A stretch of 64,000 bases of DNA from JBGQOG01 sp052113705 (GCF_052113705.1 NZ_JBGQOG010000020.1:1-64000), one strand, 5' to 3'; numbered from the stretch's first letter, positions 51,490 through 60,693 are shown. Numbers and translations are program-made. Notes: a model not told the origin generated them from the letters alone.

Positions 51490-52974
51490 TCAGTTGCGCC
51501 GCGAGCCCGTATTGGCCAGCGCCGCGACTTCCGCAGAGCGTTGCCGCACCGCCGCATCAGAGCCGAAGCCATAGCGTGCCCAGGAAGCCGAGTCGAGCCT
51601 TGCCTGCCGCGACAACTGGTCGTTGCCCAGCATCTCATAGGCCTCGGCGCGGATCAGCAGAAGCGTCGCCATCAGCGCCGGATTCTCATTTTCCAGCGCG
51701 GCGCCGGTCGAGCGGTTGACCAGCTGGATCGCCTCCTGTGCCCGGCCATTGGCCAGCGCCACTTTCGCCAGCTGCATGTCGACATGGGCGGCCTGAATGC
51801 CTGCCCCCGGCGTGGCGCGGTAGATGGCACCGGCGTTGAGGAAGGCGGTCAGCGCGGTCTGCGGCGCGTCCTGCATGGTCAGACGGCCCAGAGCGAACCA
51901 GGCGAACCCGGCGCGGGTGTCATGCCAGCCCTGCGCGGCGGCCATCGCCACGGCCTGACGGGCGAAATCCTGCCGGGCGCGGTTCGAGGCGCGCGGCCCC
52001 ATCGCCTTTTCCAGCGTCGCCACAAAGATCTGCGGCGTCGGGCTGGGTTTGCCGGCGCCCGAGGTCGGGCCGCCTGCCGGGTTCACCCGGGCCAGCACCT
52101 GCGGCAAGAGCGCCTGCACCTGCGGCGGCGTCATGCCCGAATGCAATTCGCGGGCATAATACACCTTGAGCACCGCCATATCATGCGCGGTCAGTGTGGT
52201 GTTGAAGTTGTCATCGTTGAAGATCGAATCCGGCAGCCGGTAAAGGTCGTTCAGCGGCCCGAGGCCTTGGGCCACTTCCTCATGCAGACAGTCGCGCACC
52301 TCTTGCGGGGCGGTGTCGGAGGGCACGAAAACCGTGGCATGGGTGCGCACCGGCACCTGTGCCCAATCGGTCACCGCCGTGCCGCGGGCACGTTTGTACT
52401 GCTCCCAGGAGGTGACATTCGGCACCACGAAACAGGCGGCATTCGGCACGGCCGCCGACATGGTGCGGCGCGGCACAAATTCCACCGTGATCGAGGCATC
52501 GGGGGATTGGCTGGCGGTGATGTCGATGTTCGCCTCGGCCCGCAGACGCGAGACCAGGCGCGCCAGTTCCGCCGGAGCAGAGGCGGGTACGGCCCCGGTG
52601 GTGCGGATGGTCACCGGCCCCTCGAAGCGCGAGAGGCGGGGGATCGGGCGGCCGCTTTCGAGATTGAAGCTCAGCTCGACGAAATCGCGGGCGATCTCGG
52701 CATTCGAGGCCACGCGACGGCGGGCCTGCGGCTGCGGCTGGGTCAGCCCGCCGGAGGAAGCGACCATGCCCGGCAATTCCAGCGCCGAGGTTGAGGCGCG
52801 GGTGATGGTTTCTTGCTGCGGGCCCGGGGTGCAGGCACCCAGAAACAGCGCGGCCACAAGGGCCGAGACCGTCAGCGCGGTTTTTTGATGCAGGCGTGCT
52901 GGCAGGCACACATGCGTGGGCGCATCCACCGGATTGGTGGCCGCTGCCCGGGTCGGCAGAATTTCGTAACGCAT
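51490..52974 (-). CDS. DUF2927 lipoprotein, possible metalloprotease
   Basis: 494 aa. A signal region from about 30 to 48 ends in LFLGAC, giving a lipobox with C48, so lipid attachment is likely. The DUF2927 core (about 90-300) includes VPRRTMSAAVPNAACFVVPN and RDCLHEEVAQGLGPLNDLYRLPDSIFNDD, where the HEEVAQGLG motif recalls a zinc site (HExxQ). The remaining part is a TPR-like alpha solenoid with Ala-rich repeats (QDFARQAVAMAAAQGWHDTRAGFAWFALGRL). An envelope-associated role is expected. Confidence 0.8.
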   Translation of the reverse strand: MRYEILPTRAAATNPVDAPTHVCLPARLHQKTALTVSALVAALFLGACTPGPQQETITRASTSALELPGMVASSGGLTQPQPQARRRVASNAEIARDFVELSFNLESGRPIPRLSRFEGPVTIRTTGAVPASAPAELARLVSRLRAEANIDITASQSPDASITVEFVPRRTMSAAVPNAACFVVPNVTSWEQYKRARGTAVTDWAQVPVRTHATVFVPSDTAPQEVRDCLHEEVAQGLGPLNDLYRLPDSIFNDDNFNTTLTAHDMAVLKVYYARELHSGMTPPQVQALLPQVLARVNPAGGPTSGAGKPSPTPQIFVATLEKAMGPRASNRARQDFARQAVAMAAAQGWHDTRAGFAWFALGRLTMQDAPQTALTAFLNAGAIYRATPGAGIQAAHVDMQLAKVALANGRAQEAIQLVNRSTGAALENENPALMATLLLIRAEAYEMLGNDQLSRQARLDSASWARYGFGSDAAVRQRSAEVAALANTGSRRN

Positions 52975-53210
52975 GGCAGTGCGTAACCCCCGGTTAAGTC
53001 TTCACGTTAAGGTGTAGCCTGCCCTGCCACCAGAGGTTTGTTGTGACTCAATCAAGATATTTTCAGGGCGATAGTGATCTGGTGCCTGCCGCAGGGCGCA
53101 TCAGGGCCCTTTCGGCGCCACAATTGGCCCTGCTGCCGGAGATCTGGCCATAATCGCGCCCATATCTGCCGGAATTGCTTTGATTTTAGCGACCCGAATG
53201 CGGCAGATGC

Positions 53211-53241
53211 AAAAAACCCGGGCGCGGGGGCGTCCGGGTTT
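53211..53241 (-). terminator. Terminator of the folate-methyl operon
   Basis: On the minus strand AACCCGG pairs with CCGGGTT around a GC-rich loop, followed by TTTTTG. It lies about 33 bp past the stop at 53274. Confidence 0.75.
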
Positions 53242-53273
53242 CACCTTCATTTCTGTCAAAAAGAGAATCGGTG

Positions 53274-54239
53274 TCAGGCGCGGCCGCGCCCGCCCCGGCG
53301 CCCGCCGCGGCCCGCCCCGGCGGCCATCGCGGCCTTGGAGGCTTCGGCGAAGCTGGCGCCCTCTTTGACCGCATCCAGAATGCGGGAAAAGCCGATCCAG
53401 GCGCCGCCATTGGCGTCATGGTCCATCAGCATATTGGCGGCGCGGATCGCCTCCATCTCGACCGAGCGGACGGGGTTCATGATGGCCGAGGTCATGCCCG
53501 CGCCAATCGCCATCGGCAGGAAGGCGGCATTCACCCCATGCCGGTTCGGCAGACCAAAGGAGATGTTGGAGGCGCCGCAGGTGGTGTTCACCCCCAGCTC
53601 ATCGCGCAGCCGCCGGACCAGCGCAAAGACCTGCTGTCCCGCGCTCGAGAGGGCGCCCACCGGCATCACCAAGGGATCGACCACGATGTCATGCGCGGGA
53701 ATGCCGAAATCGGCGGCGCGCTCGACGATCTTTTTCGCCACGGCAAAGCGGACATCTGGGTCCATCGAAATCCCGGTGTCGTCGTTGGAGATGGCCACCA
53801 CCGGCACGTTGTATTTCTTGACCAGCGGCAGCACCAGTTCCAGCCGGTCTTCCTCGCCCGTCACCGAATTCAGGAGCGGACGCCCCTCGCAGGCGGCAAG
53901 GCCTGCCTCAAGCGCGGCGGGGACCGAGCTGTCAATGCAGAGCGGCACATCCACCAGCCCCTGCACCAGCTGAATCATCGAGGTCATCAGCGGCGGTTCG
54001 GTCTCGTTCGGGTTGGGGTTGGAGTTGTAGACCACCCCCGCATTCACATCGAGCACCATCGCGCCGCAGGCCACCTGCTCAAGCGCATCCATCTCGACGG
54101 TGGAGAAATTGCCTGCCTCCAGCTCGGCCGCGAGTTTCTTGCGGCCCGTCGGGTTGATCCGCTCGCCGATCACGCAAAAGGGTTCGTCAAAGCCGATGAC
54201 GACGGTTTTTGTTTTGGATTCCAGTACGGTGCGGGCCAT
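53274..54239 (-). CDS. Methyltetrahydrofolate:corrinoid methyltransferase-like protein
   Basis: 321 aa TIM barrel of the pterin-binding (DHPS/MetH folate) family. FCVIGERINPTGRKKL, AMVLDVNAGVVY, LNSVTGEEDR, VVAISNDDTGISMDPDVRF, TTCGASNISFGLPNRHGVNAAFLPMAIGAGM and a final basic GRGGRRGGRGRA tail are seen. It transfers the methyl group of methyl-THF to a corrinoid protein or the reverse. No corrinoid protein is encoded nearby. Its upstream partner is a MetF-like protein, 3 bp away. Confidence 0.88.
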   Translation of the reverse strand: MARTVLESKTKTVVIGFDEPFCVIGERINPTGRKKLAAELEAGNFSTVEMDALEQVACGAMVLDVNAGVVYNSNPNPNETEPPLMTSMIQLVQGLVDVPLCIDSSVPAALEAGLAACEGRPLLNSVTGEEDRLELVLPLVKKYNVPVVAISNDDTGISMDPDVRFAVAKKIVERAADFGIPAHDIVVDPLVMPVGALSSAGQQVFALVRRLRDELGVNTTCGASNISFGLPNRHGVNAAFLPMAIGAGMTSAIMNPVRSVEMEAIRAANMLMDHDANGGAWIGFSRILDAVKEGASFAEASKAAMAAGAGRGGRRGGRGRA

Positions 54240-54242
54240 CGT

Positions 54243-55142
54243 TCAACCTTTGCTCTTCTGCGCCACCCAGGCGGCGTTGGTCTTGATCCCGCCGAGCGGG
54301 AAGAAATGCACAGCCTCAATGCCAAAGCCGGGGTTGGCGGCTTTATGCGCGGCCAAAGCGGCGATCATCTCATCAGGCTCAAACGGCAACAGCAGTTTCG
54401 TCACATCTTTGGCCCGGCGTTGCAACACCCGCAAGGAGGGGCCGACGCCGCAGGCAATCGCGAATTTCAGCATGGTCTGCAATTTGGCCGGCCCCGCGAT
54501 GCCGATATGCACCGGCAGCGAGATGCCTTCGGCGGCCAGGCGGTCAACCCAGGCGATGACCGGATCGGGTTCAAAACAGAACTGGGTGACAATCGCCATA
54601 TCGGCATCGGTGCGCTCGGAGAATTTCTGTTTCCAGCGCAGAGCCTCCATCACCGCGCGGTCGCTGCCGTCGGGGTCGATGTCGCGGTTGCCTTCGGGGT
54701 GGCCTGCCACATGCAGCCGGGCAAAGCCGTTGAAGGCGCCGGTCTCGATCAGCTGCATCGAGCTGTCAAACTCGCCCGCGGGGGTGTTGACGCCGCCGCC
54801 CAGCAAGAGCGCCTGGCGCACATCCGCCTCACCTTTATAGCGGGTGATCCAGTCGTTCAGCGTGGCAGAGTCGGGGATGATCCGCGCCGGGAAATGCGGC
54901 ATCGGCTCATAGCCTTCCAGCCGCAGCCGCTTGGCGGTGGCGACCATTTCGTCAATCGGCGTGCCCTCGATATGGGCGATATAGACGCGGGTGCCTTTCG
55001 GCAGATGCGCGCCGAAATCCTCGATCCCGGCGGCCGTGCGCGGCATCACCTCGATCGAGAAGCCGTCGAGAAAGGCCGCCACTTCGGCCGATACCGGGGC
55101 GGCCGCAGGGGTCGTGTCACGGCGGAAATTGAACAGTGCCAT
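54243..55142 (-). CDS. Methylenetetrahydrofolate reductase-like protein
   Basis: 299 aa from ATG 55142. Flavin barrel of the MetF family: FSIEVMPRTAAGIEDFGAHLPKGTRVYIAHIEG, YEPMPHFPARIIPDS, LLLGGGVN, DADMAIVTQFCFEPDPVIAWVDRLAAEGISLPVHIGIAGPAKL. It differs from housekeeping MetF in several motifs and is part of an operon with a folate methyltransferase. It likely oxidises methyl-THF or reduces methylene-THF for a methyl-donor catabolism such as betaine or DMSP breakdown. Confidence 0.85.
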   Translation of the reverse strand: MALFNFRRDTTPAAAPVSAEVAAFLDGFSIEVMPRTAAGIEDFGAHLPKGTRVYIAHIEGTPIDEMVATAKRLRLEGYEPMPHFPARIIPDSATLNDWITRYKGEADVRQALLLGGGVNTPAGEFDSSMQLIETGAFNGFARLHVAGHPEGNRDIDPDGSDRAVMEALRWKQKFSERTDADMAIVTQFCFEPDPVIAWVDRLAAEGISLPVHIGIAGPAKLQTMLKFAIACGVGPSLRVLQRRAKDVTKLLLPFEPDEMIAALAAHKAANPGFGIEAVHFFPLGGIKTNAAWVAQKSKG

Positions 55143-55171
55143 TATCTTATCCTTCACCCAGCGCCCCGAAC

Positions 55172-55480
55172 TCATTCGGCGGCAGTCTCCCAGCCATCAT
55201 TCTCGATCAGGGCGCGCAGTTTCTCGGCGTCATACTGCGCGAGGATCCGGGCCAGTTCGCTCTCGGCGGCGGCGGCATCCTCTCCGGGCACGTCCTGCGG
55301 GGCGGCCTTGCGCCATTCGGCGAGATAGGCGTCGCTGTCGCGGGCGCCGATCTTCATGGCGCAGCGGTCAATCGCCTGCTCATAGCGCTCGGGCAGCGGC
55401 TGTTTCAGCGCGCGGCGGCCTTTGCCGACGATGATCTGCGCCGGAATGTCGCGCCAATAGACGATGGTCACCTCTGCCAT
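55172..55480 (-). CDS. Virulence-factor-domain small protein
   Basis: 102 aa. VTIVYWRDIPAQIIVGKGRRALKQPLPERYEQAIDRCAMKIGARDSDAYLAEWRKA matches the Virulence_fact (PF13769) domain. These proteins accompany folate/corrinoid methyltransferase clusters in Alphaproteobacteria. No enzymatic motif is visible. It is the first gene of the three-gene operon, divergent from ppx. Confidence 0.8.
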   Translation of the reverse strand: MAEVTIVYWRDIPAQIIVGKGRRALKQPLPERYEQAIDRCAMKIGARDSDAYLAEWRKAAPQDVPGEDAAAAESELARILAQYDAEKLRALIENDGWETAAE

Positions 55481-55739
55481 GTCGATTCTGTCCTCCGCCC
55501 TGTCCTTATTCGTAGCATTACGCGGGCGCCCGGCGCGGAAGAGGTCGTTTTTCGCCTCTGCACACCCTGTTTGCGACCTGCACGGCCGTGGCGCGGTCAG
55601 GCAGACCGGGTCGGGGCGCAGAAAGCCGGGCGGCTGTCATGAAAGTGCAAAAATGCACAGAGCCTCCCTCGGGGCATGGGTTGATTGCGCGGGGCGCTCG
55701 GATTACTCTGGGGGTAACTTGAAATCGGAGGGCGTAGCA

Positions 55740-56849
55740 ATGGCGCCCAGGCGTTCTGCGGGTGCGGGCGCGTTCCCGAAGGCGGTTGAGCCGCTCGTCA
55801 CCCGGTCGGCCGAGCAAGGCGAGCTGTATGCTGCGCTGGATCTCGGCACCAACAGTTGCCGGATGCTGATTGCCCGACCCTCGGGCAGTCAGTTTCTGGT
55901 CGTCGACAGCTTTTCCAAGGCTGTCCAGCTGGGGCAGGGGCTTGAAGCCTCTGGCAGGCTTTCGCGTGCCTCGATCTCGCGCACGGTGCAGGCGCTGCAG
56001 ATCTGCCGCCGCAAGGTGGAGCAGCATGGGGTTTTGCGGATGCGGATGGTGGCGACAGAGGCCTGTCGCCGCGCCAAAAATGCGCGGGATTTCATGCGTC
56101 TGGTCAAGCGCGAGACCGGGCTGCCGCTGGAGATCATCCAACCTGAGGAAGAGGCGCGCCTGGCGGTGATCTCTTGTGCACCGCTGGTCAACACCACGAC
56201 CGAGCAGCTGTTGGTGGTGGATATTGGCGGCGGCTCGACGGAACTCGTCTGGATCGACCTCTCCGATGTGCCGCCCCTCGACCGTCCCCGCGCGATCATG
56301 CGGCTGTCGAAAGGCTTTCACCCGGAACCGGCGGTAGAACCGGCCGCGCGGGTGGTGGACTGGATCTCGGTGCCGCTCGGGGTGGCGACGCTCAAGGATC
56401 AGTTCGGCGATGTCGAGGATGATGCGGCGCGTTTCGCGCTGATGAGTTGGTTCTTTGAGGAAAAGCTGGCCGATTTCTCGCCCTATACCGCCGGTTCGCC
56501 GCGCAAGGGGTTTCAGATCATCGGCACCTCGGGGACGGTGACCACGGTTGCCGCTTGCCATCTCAATCTGCGCCGCTATGACCGCACCAAGGTAGACGGG
56601 CTGACCATGTCCTCGGACCAGATCGACGCGGTGATCCGCAGCTTTCTGGCCTTGGGGCCGGAGGGGCGGCGCGGCGATCCGCGGATCGGACGCGACCGGC
56701 ATTCGCTGATCATGTCGGGTTCGGCAATCTTGCAGGCGCTGATGCGGGTCTGGCCCACCGATGCTTTGTCGGTTGCGGACCGGGGGCTGCGCGAAGGTCT
56801 GCTCTACGCACAAATGGCCGCCGATGGCGTGCTGCACGAGATGGGGTAA
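55740..56849 (+). CDS. ppx: Exopolyphosphatase/guanosine pentaphosphate phosphohydrolase
   Basis: 369 aa from ATG 55740 (GGAGGGCGTAGCA upstream); the earlier open frame is not conserved. ASKHA fold: LYAALDLGTNSCRMLIARP, TEACRRAKNARDFM, EEEARLAVISCA, LLVVDIGGGSTELVWI with the phosphate-2 loop and IIGTSGTVTTVAACH. It degrades polyphosphate and possibly pppGpp. Its stop is 3 bp before rlmE, giving a two-gene unit. Confidence 0.93.
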   Translation: MAPRRSAGAGAFPKAVEPLVTRSAEQGELYAALDLGTNSCRMLIARPSGSQFLVVDSFSKAVQLGQGLEASGRLSRASISRTVQALQICRRKVEQHGVLRMRMVATEACRRAKNARDFMRLVKRETGLPLEIIQPEEEARLAVISCAPLVNTTTEQLLVVDIGGGSTELVWIDLSDVPPLDRPRAIMRLSKGFHPEPAVEPAARVVDWISVPLGVATLKDQFGDVEDDAARFALMSWFFEEKLADFSPYTAGSPRKGFQIIGTSGTVTTVAACHLNLRRYDRTKVDGLTMSSDQIDAVIRSFLALGPEGRRGDPRIGRDRHSLIMSGSAILQALMRVWPTDALSVADRGLREGLLYAQMAADGVLHEMG

Positions 56850-56852
56850 CGG

Positions 56853-57617
56853 ATGACGAAGACGCCGACGGGCAAGAACACGTCCGGTCGCGGCCAGCGC
56901 GACCTGCGGGTGCGGGTGAAATCCGCCAAGGGGCGCAAGCTCTCTTCGACGCTTTGGCTCGAGCGGCAGCTGAACGACCCCTATGTGGTGCGCGCCAAGA
57001 AAGAGGGTTACCGCGGCCGTGCGGCCTATAAGATCATGGAACTGGACGACAAGTTCCATTTCCTCGTGCAGGGCGCGCGGGTGGTTGACCTTGGCTGCGC
57101 GCCGGGCGGCTGGTGTCAGGTGGCCGTGGCGCGGGTGAATGCGCTGGGGGAAAAGGGCGGCAAGAAGATCGGCACCGTGCTCGGCGTCGATCTGCAGGAG
57201 GTGTCGCCGATTGCGGGCGCCGATATCCATCAGCTCGATTTCCTCGAAGAGGGCGCCGATCAGCAGGTGAAAGACTGGCTGGGCGGCCCGGCGGATGTGG
57301 TGATGTCGGATATGGCGGCCTCTTCCTCGGGGCATCAGGGCACCGATCACCTGCGCATCATCGCGCTCTGCGAGGCCGCCGCCTATTTCGCCTTTGACGT
57401 GCTGGTCGAGGGCGGCACCTTTGTCGCCAAGGTGCTGGCGGGCGGTGCCGAGACGGAATTGCAAAATATCCTGAAGAAGAACTTCACCAAGGTGCATCAC
57501 ATGAAACCCCCGGCCAGCCGCTCGGATTCCTCGGAGAAATTCGTGGTGGCGACGGGCTTTCGCGGCAAACGCCATGAGGATGAGGCCGGGGATCTGCAGG
57601 ACGACGACGCGGGCTGA
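56853..57617 (+). CDS. rlmE: 23S rRNA (uridine-2'-O)-methyltransferase RlmE
   Basis: 254 aa, longer than the E. coli 209 because of N- and C-terminal basic/acidic extensions. SAM-binding VVDLGCAPGGWCQVA at 77-91, VLGVDLQEVSPIAGADIHQLDF, catalytic DMAAS in MSDMAASSSGHQGTDHLR, and the SFVAKVLAGG-type lysine strand are present; KPPASRSDSSEKFVVATGF ends the fold. It methylates U2552 in the ribosomal A loop. Confidence 0.95.
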   Translation: MTKTPTGKNTSGRGQRDLRVRVKSAKGRKLSSTLWLERQLNDPYVVRAKKEGYRGRAAYKIMELDDKFHFLVQGARVVDLGCAPGGWCQVAVARVNALGEKGGKKIGTVLGVDLQEVSPIAGADIHQLDFLEEGADQQVKDWLGGPADVVMSDMAASSSGHQGTDHLRIIALCEAAAYFAFDVLVEGGTFVAKVLAGGAETELQNILKKNFTKVHHMKPPASRSDSSEKFVVATGFRGKRHEDEAGDLQDDDAG

Positions 57618-57759
57618 GGCCCCCTTAGCGCCGGTTCCGGCCTCTGACCGGGACCGCGCGCGGCGCCGCGCGCCTCACCTTTTCGTAAGCCACATTGCGC
57701 TTTTTGCGAAACGATCTATCCTTGCGGTCTGACTGCGAAGAGAGGGGAGGCTTTTCAAG

Positions 57760-58734
57760 GTGATTTCCGGAAAAGGCGAAACCGCCGCACAGGGCCATGC
57801 CGAAACGGTCCGGTCCATCGCGCAATCGGCCGAGGCCCTCGGGCGCTCGGCCCATGCCGCCAGCTGGCGCCGCTCTCTCATTCATCACAAGATCGACCCG
57901 GCAGAGCGGCCGGAACCGCAGCGGATGACGGCGGCCGAGATCCTCGCCCGGCGCGAGGCTTCGGGGCTTTTGGTGCAGGTGGCCTCGCCCTTGCTTGACC
58001 GGCTGGCGCGGGCGGCGGGGGATGCGGGTTGTGCGGTGCTTTTGACCGATGCGGGCGGGCTGATCCTCGATGAGCGGGTGCGGGCGGGGGATGCCGATTA
58101 TTTCCACGGTGTGGGCCTGATCACCGGCACCGATTGGTCCGAAGGGGCCGAGGGCACCAATGGCATCGGCACCTGCGCCGCCGAGGGCCGCCCGGTCATC
58201 GTCTACCGCGATCAGCATTTTCGCGCCTCCAACATCGGCCTGTCCTGCATGGGCGCGCCGATCTTTGGCGCGCAGGGCGAGTTGGCGGGGGTGATTGACG
58301 TCTCCTCCGCCCGCGCCGACATGACCGAGGGCTATGCGCGTCTGGTGGCGCTGACCGTGCAGGATGCGGCGCAGCGCATCGAATCCGATCTCTTCCGCGC
58401 CAGTTATGAGGGCGCGCGCATCCTCTCGACGGGGGGCGGCGAAAGCGGGCCGCAGGGCGTCATGCTCTTGGCAATTGACCGCGATGATCTGATCGTGGGC
58501 GCCACACGCGCCGCGCGCCGCACATTGGGCATTCAGGCCGAGAGCCTCGGCCGTCTGCCCGCCGCCGATCTGCTGGAGGGCGACGCCCAATCCGGGCTGG
58601 AAGCGGCGCATCGGGCGGAGATGTCGCGCGCATTGGCCCGCAATGGCGGCAATGTGAGCGCCGCCGCGCGCGAATTGTGCATCGGCCGGGCCACCTTCTA
58701 CCGCAAGGCGAAACAGCTCGGCCTGTCGGTCTGA
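57760..58734 (+). CDS. AcoR-like regulator without AAA+ domain
   Basis: 324 aa, GTG start preceded by AGAGGGGAGG. Residues about 20-250 resemble the AcoR/AdhR sensory part: SWRRSLIHHKIDPAE, a GAF domain (LTDAGGLILDERVRAGDADYFHGVGLITGTDWSEGAEGTNGIGTCAAEGRPVIVYRDQHF) and PIFGAQGELAGVIDVSSAR. The Fis-type helix-turn-helix ends it (MSRALARNGGNVSAAARELCIGRATFYRKAKQLGLSV). The whole sigma-54 AAA+ domain (about 230 residues) expected between them is missing. It probably controls the aldehyde dehydrogenase downstream by another mechanism. Confidence 0.88.
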   Translation: MISGKGETAAQGHAETVRSIAQSAEALGRSAHAASWRRSLIHHKIDPAERPEPQRMTAAEILARREASGLLVQVASPLLDRLARAAGDAGCAVLLTDAGGLILDERVRAGDADYFHGVGLITGTDWSEGAEGTNGIGTCAAEGRPVIVYRDQHFRASNIGLSCMGAPIFGAQGELAGVIDVSSARADMTEGYARLVALTVQDAAQRIESDLFRASYEGARILSTGGGESGPQGVMLLAIDRDDLIVGATRAARRTLGIQAESLGRLPAADLLEGDAQSGLEAAHRAEMSRALARNGGNVSAAARELCIGRATFYRKAKQLGLSV

Positions 58735-58799
58735 GCGCCGCCGCGCCCGCCACCGCAGGTTTCGCGCCGCGCGCGCGGGGCCGGGGCCGACCCATCCCC

Positions 58800-58837
58800 T
58801 TTGCCTGATCCCAAATATCCCCGCCGGAGGCTCCTGC
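58800..58837. repeat. Dispersed 3'-end repeat, copy 9
   Basis: TTTGCCTGATCCCAAATATC then CCCGCCGGAGGC is nearly identical to copy 2 at 261-303, over 35 bp. It lies 66 bp past the regulator stop. Confidence 0.75.
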
Positions 58838-58935
58838 GCGCGGGCAGAGGCGATTTCGCTCCGACATTTTGATCCGCCAACCGCCGGAATCGCGCAATTT
58901 CCTGTCGCGGCCCGATTTCGGCTTTCTGCGCCTGC

Positions 58936-58959
58936 ACCTGTCTCACCCCTGAGACAGGT
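58936..58959. promoter_or_regulatory. Perfect palindrome upstream of the aldehyde dehydrogenase gene
   Basis: ACCTGTCTCA-CCCC-TGAGACAGGT has two exact 10-bp arms. It is 101 bp before the dehydrogenase start and 200 bp after the AcoR-like gene, and is a strong candidate binding site for that regulator. Confidence 0.7.
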
Positions 58960-59060
58960 CGGCCAAAGCGACGCTTTCCCCCGGCTATGCAGCGGGGGCC
59001 GGGGCGCGCAACCTGATCCCATCGCCGGCGAGGAGGCCGGCCAATCTGGGAGGAACGATC

Positions 59061-60587
59061 ATGGCCAATGACATGGCGCAAGAATTCAAAGGTGTGATGA
59101 CCTCGCCCTTCAAGGCGAAATACGACAACTTCATCGGCGGTGCGTTCCGCGCCCCGAATGCCGGTCGCTATTTCACCAACACCACCCCGCTGACCGGCGC
59201 CGCGATCTGCGAAATTGCCCGTTCGGACGCTTCGGACATTGATGCGGCGCTCGACGCCGCCCATGCCGCCAAAGACGCCTGGGGCGCCACCAGCCCCGCC
59301 GAACGCGCGATCATCCTGAACAAGATCGCCGACCGGATGGAACAAAACCTTGAGCTGCTGGCCACCGCCGAATGCTGGGACAATGGCAAGCCGATCCGCG
59401 AGACCCGCGCCGCCGACCTGCCGCTGGCCATCGACCATTTCCGTTACTTTGCGGGTGCCGTGCGCGCGCAAGAGGGCGGTCTTTCCGAGATCGACCATGA
59501 CACTGTCGCCTATCACTTTCACGAGCCGCTGGGCGTTGTCGGCCAGATCATCCCGTGGAACTTCCCGCTCCTGATGGCGGTGTGGAAACTGGCCCCGGCG
59601 CTGGGTGCGGGCAACTGCGTGGTGATGAAACCCGCCGAACAGACCCCGGCCTCGATCATGGTGCTGATGGAGCTGATCGCGGATCTCTTGCCCGCCGGTG
59701 TGCTGAACATCGTCAACGGCTTTGGTCTGGAAGCGGGCAAACCGCTCGCCTCGTCGAACCGGATCGCCAAGATCGCCTTTACCGGCGAGACCACGACCGG
59801 CCGTCTGATCATGCAATATGCCTCGGAAAACCTGATCCCGGTGACGCTGGAGCTGGGCGGCAAATCCCCGAACATCTTCTTCAAGGATGTCTGCGACGCC
59901 GATGACGATTACTTCGACAAAGCCATCGAAGGTTTTGTGATGTTCGCGCTGAACCAGGGCGAGGTCTGCACCTGCCCGAGCCGCGCGCTGATCCATGAAG
60001 ACATCTATGAGAAATTCATGGAACGCGCACTGAAGCGCGTGGCGGCCATCGTGCAGGGCGATCCGCGCGATCCGGCCACCATGATCGGCGCGCAGGCCTC
60101 GTCCGAGCAAAAAGAAAAGATCATGTCCTATTTCGACATCGGTCGCCAGGAAGGCGCGGAAGTGCTGATCGGCGGCGATGCGGCGAAGCTGGAAGGTGAT
60201 CTGGCGGGCGGCTATTACATCCAGCCGACCGTGCTCAAAGGCCACAACAAGATGCGCGTTTTCCAGGAAGAAATCTTTGGCCCGGTGGTCTCGGTCACCA
60301 CGTTCAAGGATGATGCCGAAGCGCTCGAGATCGCCAACGACACGCTCTACGGCCTGGGGGCTGGGGTCTGGTCGCGCGATGTGAACACCTGCTACCGCTT
60401 TGGCCGCGCGATCAAGGCGGGCCGGGTCTGGACCAACTGCTACCACGCCTATCCGGCCCATGCGGCCTTTGGCGGCTACAAGCAATCGGGCATCGGTCGC
60501 GAAAACCACAAGATGATGCTCGACCATTATCAGCAGACCAAGAACATGCTGGTGAACTACTCGCCCTCGAAGCTGGGCTTCTTCTGA
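59061..60587 (+). CDS. NAD+-dependent aldehyde dehydrogenase (AcoD/ExaC type)
   Basis: 508 aa. Catalytic cysteine in NQGEVCTCPSRALI and general base glutamate in VTLELGGKSPNIFF near 264-276; NAD loop PWNFPLLMAVWKLAPALGAGNCVVMKPAEQTPASIM and FTGETTTGRLIMQYA. It belongs to the acetaldehyde/long-substrate class induced by alcohols and acetoin. It is preceded by TGGGAGGAACGATC, and followed 243 bp later by DUF779. Role: oxidation of acetaldehyde or similar to the acid. Confidence 0.93.
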   Translation: MANDMAQEFKGVMTSPFKAKYDNFIGGAFRAPNAGRYFTNTTPLTGAAICEIARSDASDIDAALDAAHAAKDAWGATSPAERAIILNKIADRMEQNLELLATAECWDNGKPIRETRAADLPLAIDHFRYFAGAVRAQEGGLSEIDHDTVAYHFHEPLGVVGQIIPWNFPLLMAVWKLAPALGAGNCVVMKPAEQTPASIMVLMELIADLLPAGVLNIVNGFGLEAGKPLASSNRIAKIAFTGETTTGRLIMQYASENLIPVTLELGGKSPNIFFKDVCDADDDYFDKAIEGFVMFALNQGEVCTCPSRALIHEDIYEKFMERALKRVAAIVQGDPRDPATMIGAQASSEQKEKIMSYFDIGRQEGAEVLIGGDAAKLEGDLAGGYYIQPTVLKGHNKMRVFQEEIFGPVVSVTTFKDDAEALEIANDTLYGLGAGVWSRDVNTCYRFGRAIKAGRVWTNCYHAYPAHAAFGGYKQSGIGRENHKMMLDHYQQTKNMLVNYSPSKLGFF

Positions 60588-60693
60588 GCAAAACCTTCGG
60601 CAGGCCCGGGGCTTTCGCCTGAGGCACCCTGGCCCGCCGGATGTCATGTGCCATCTGCTCTTGACCTCCCTCGGGACGGCGCATGATCATCGG

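Larger units (their letters stand above)
58735..59060. other. Regulatory intergenic region before the aldehyde dehydrogenase
   Basis: No gene in 326 bp. It has a dispersed repeat just after the regulator (58800-58837) and a perfect palindrome at 58936-58959. No -24/-12 sigma-54 element is recognised. The promoter of the dehydrogenase must lie in 58960-59045. Confidence 0.6.
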
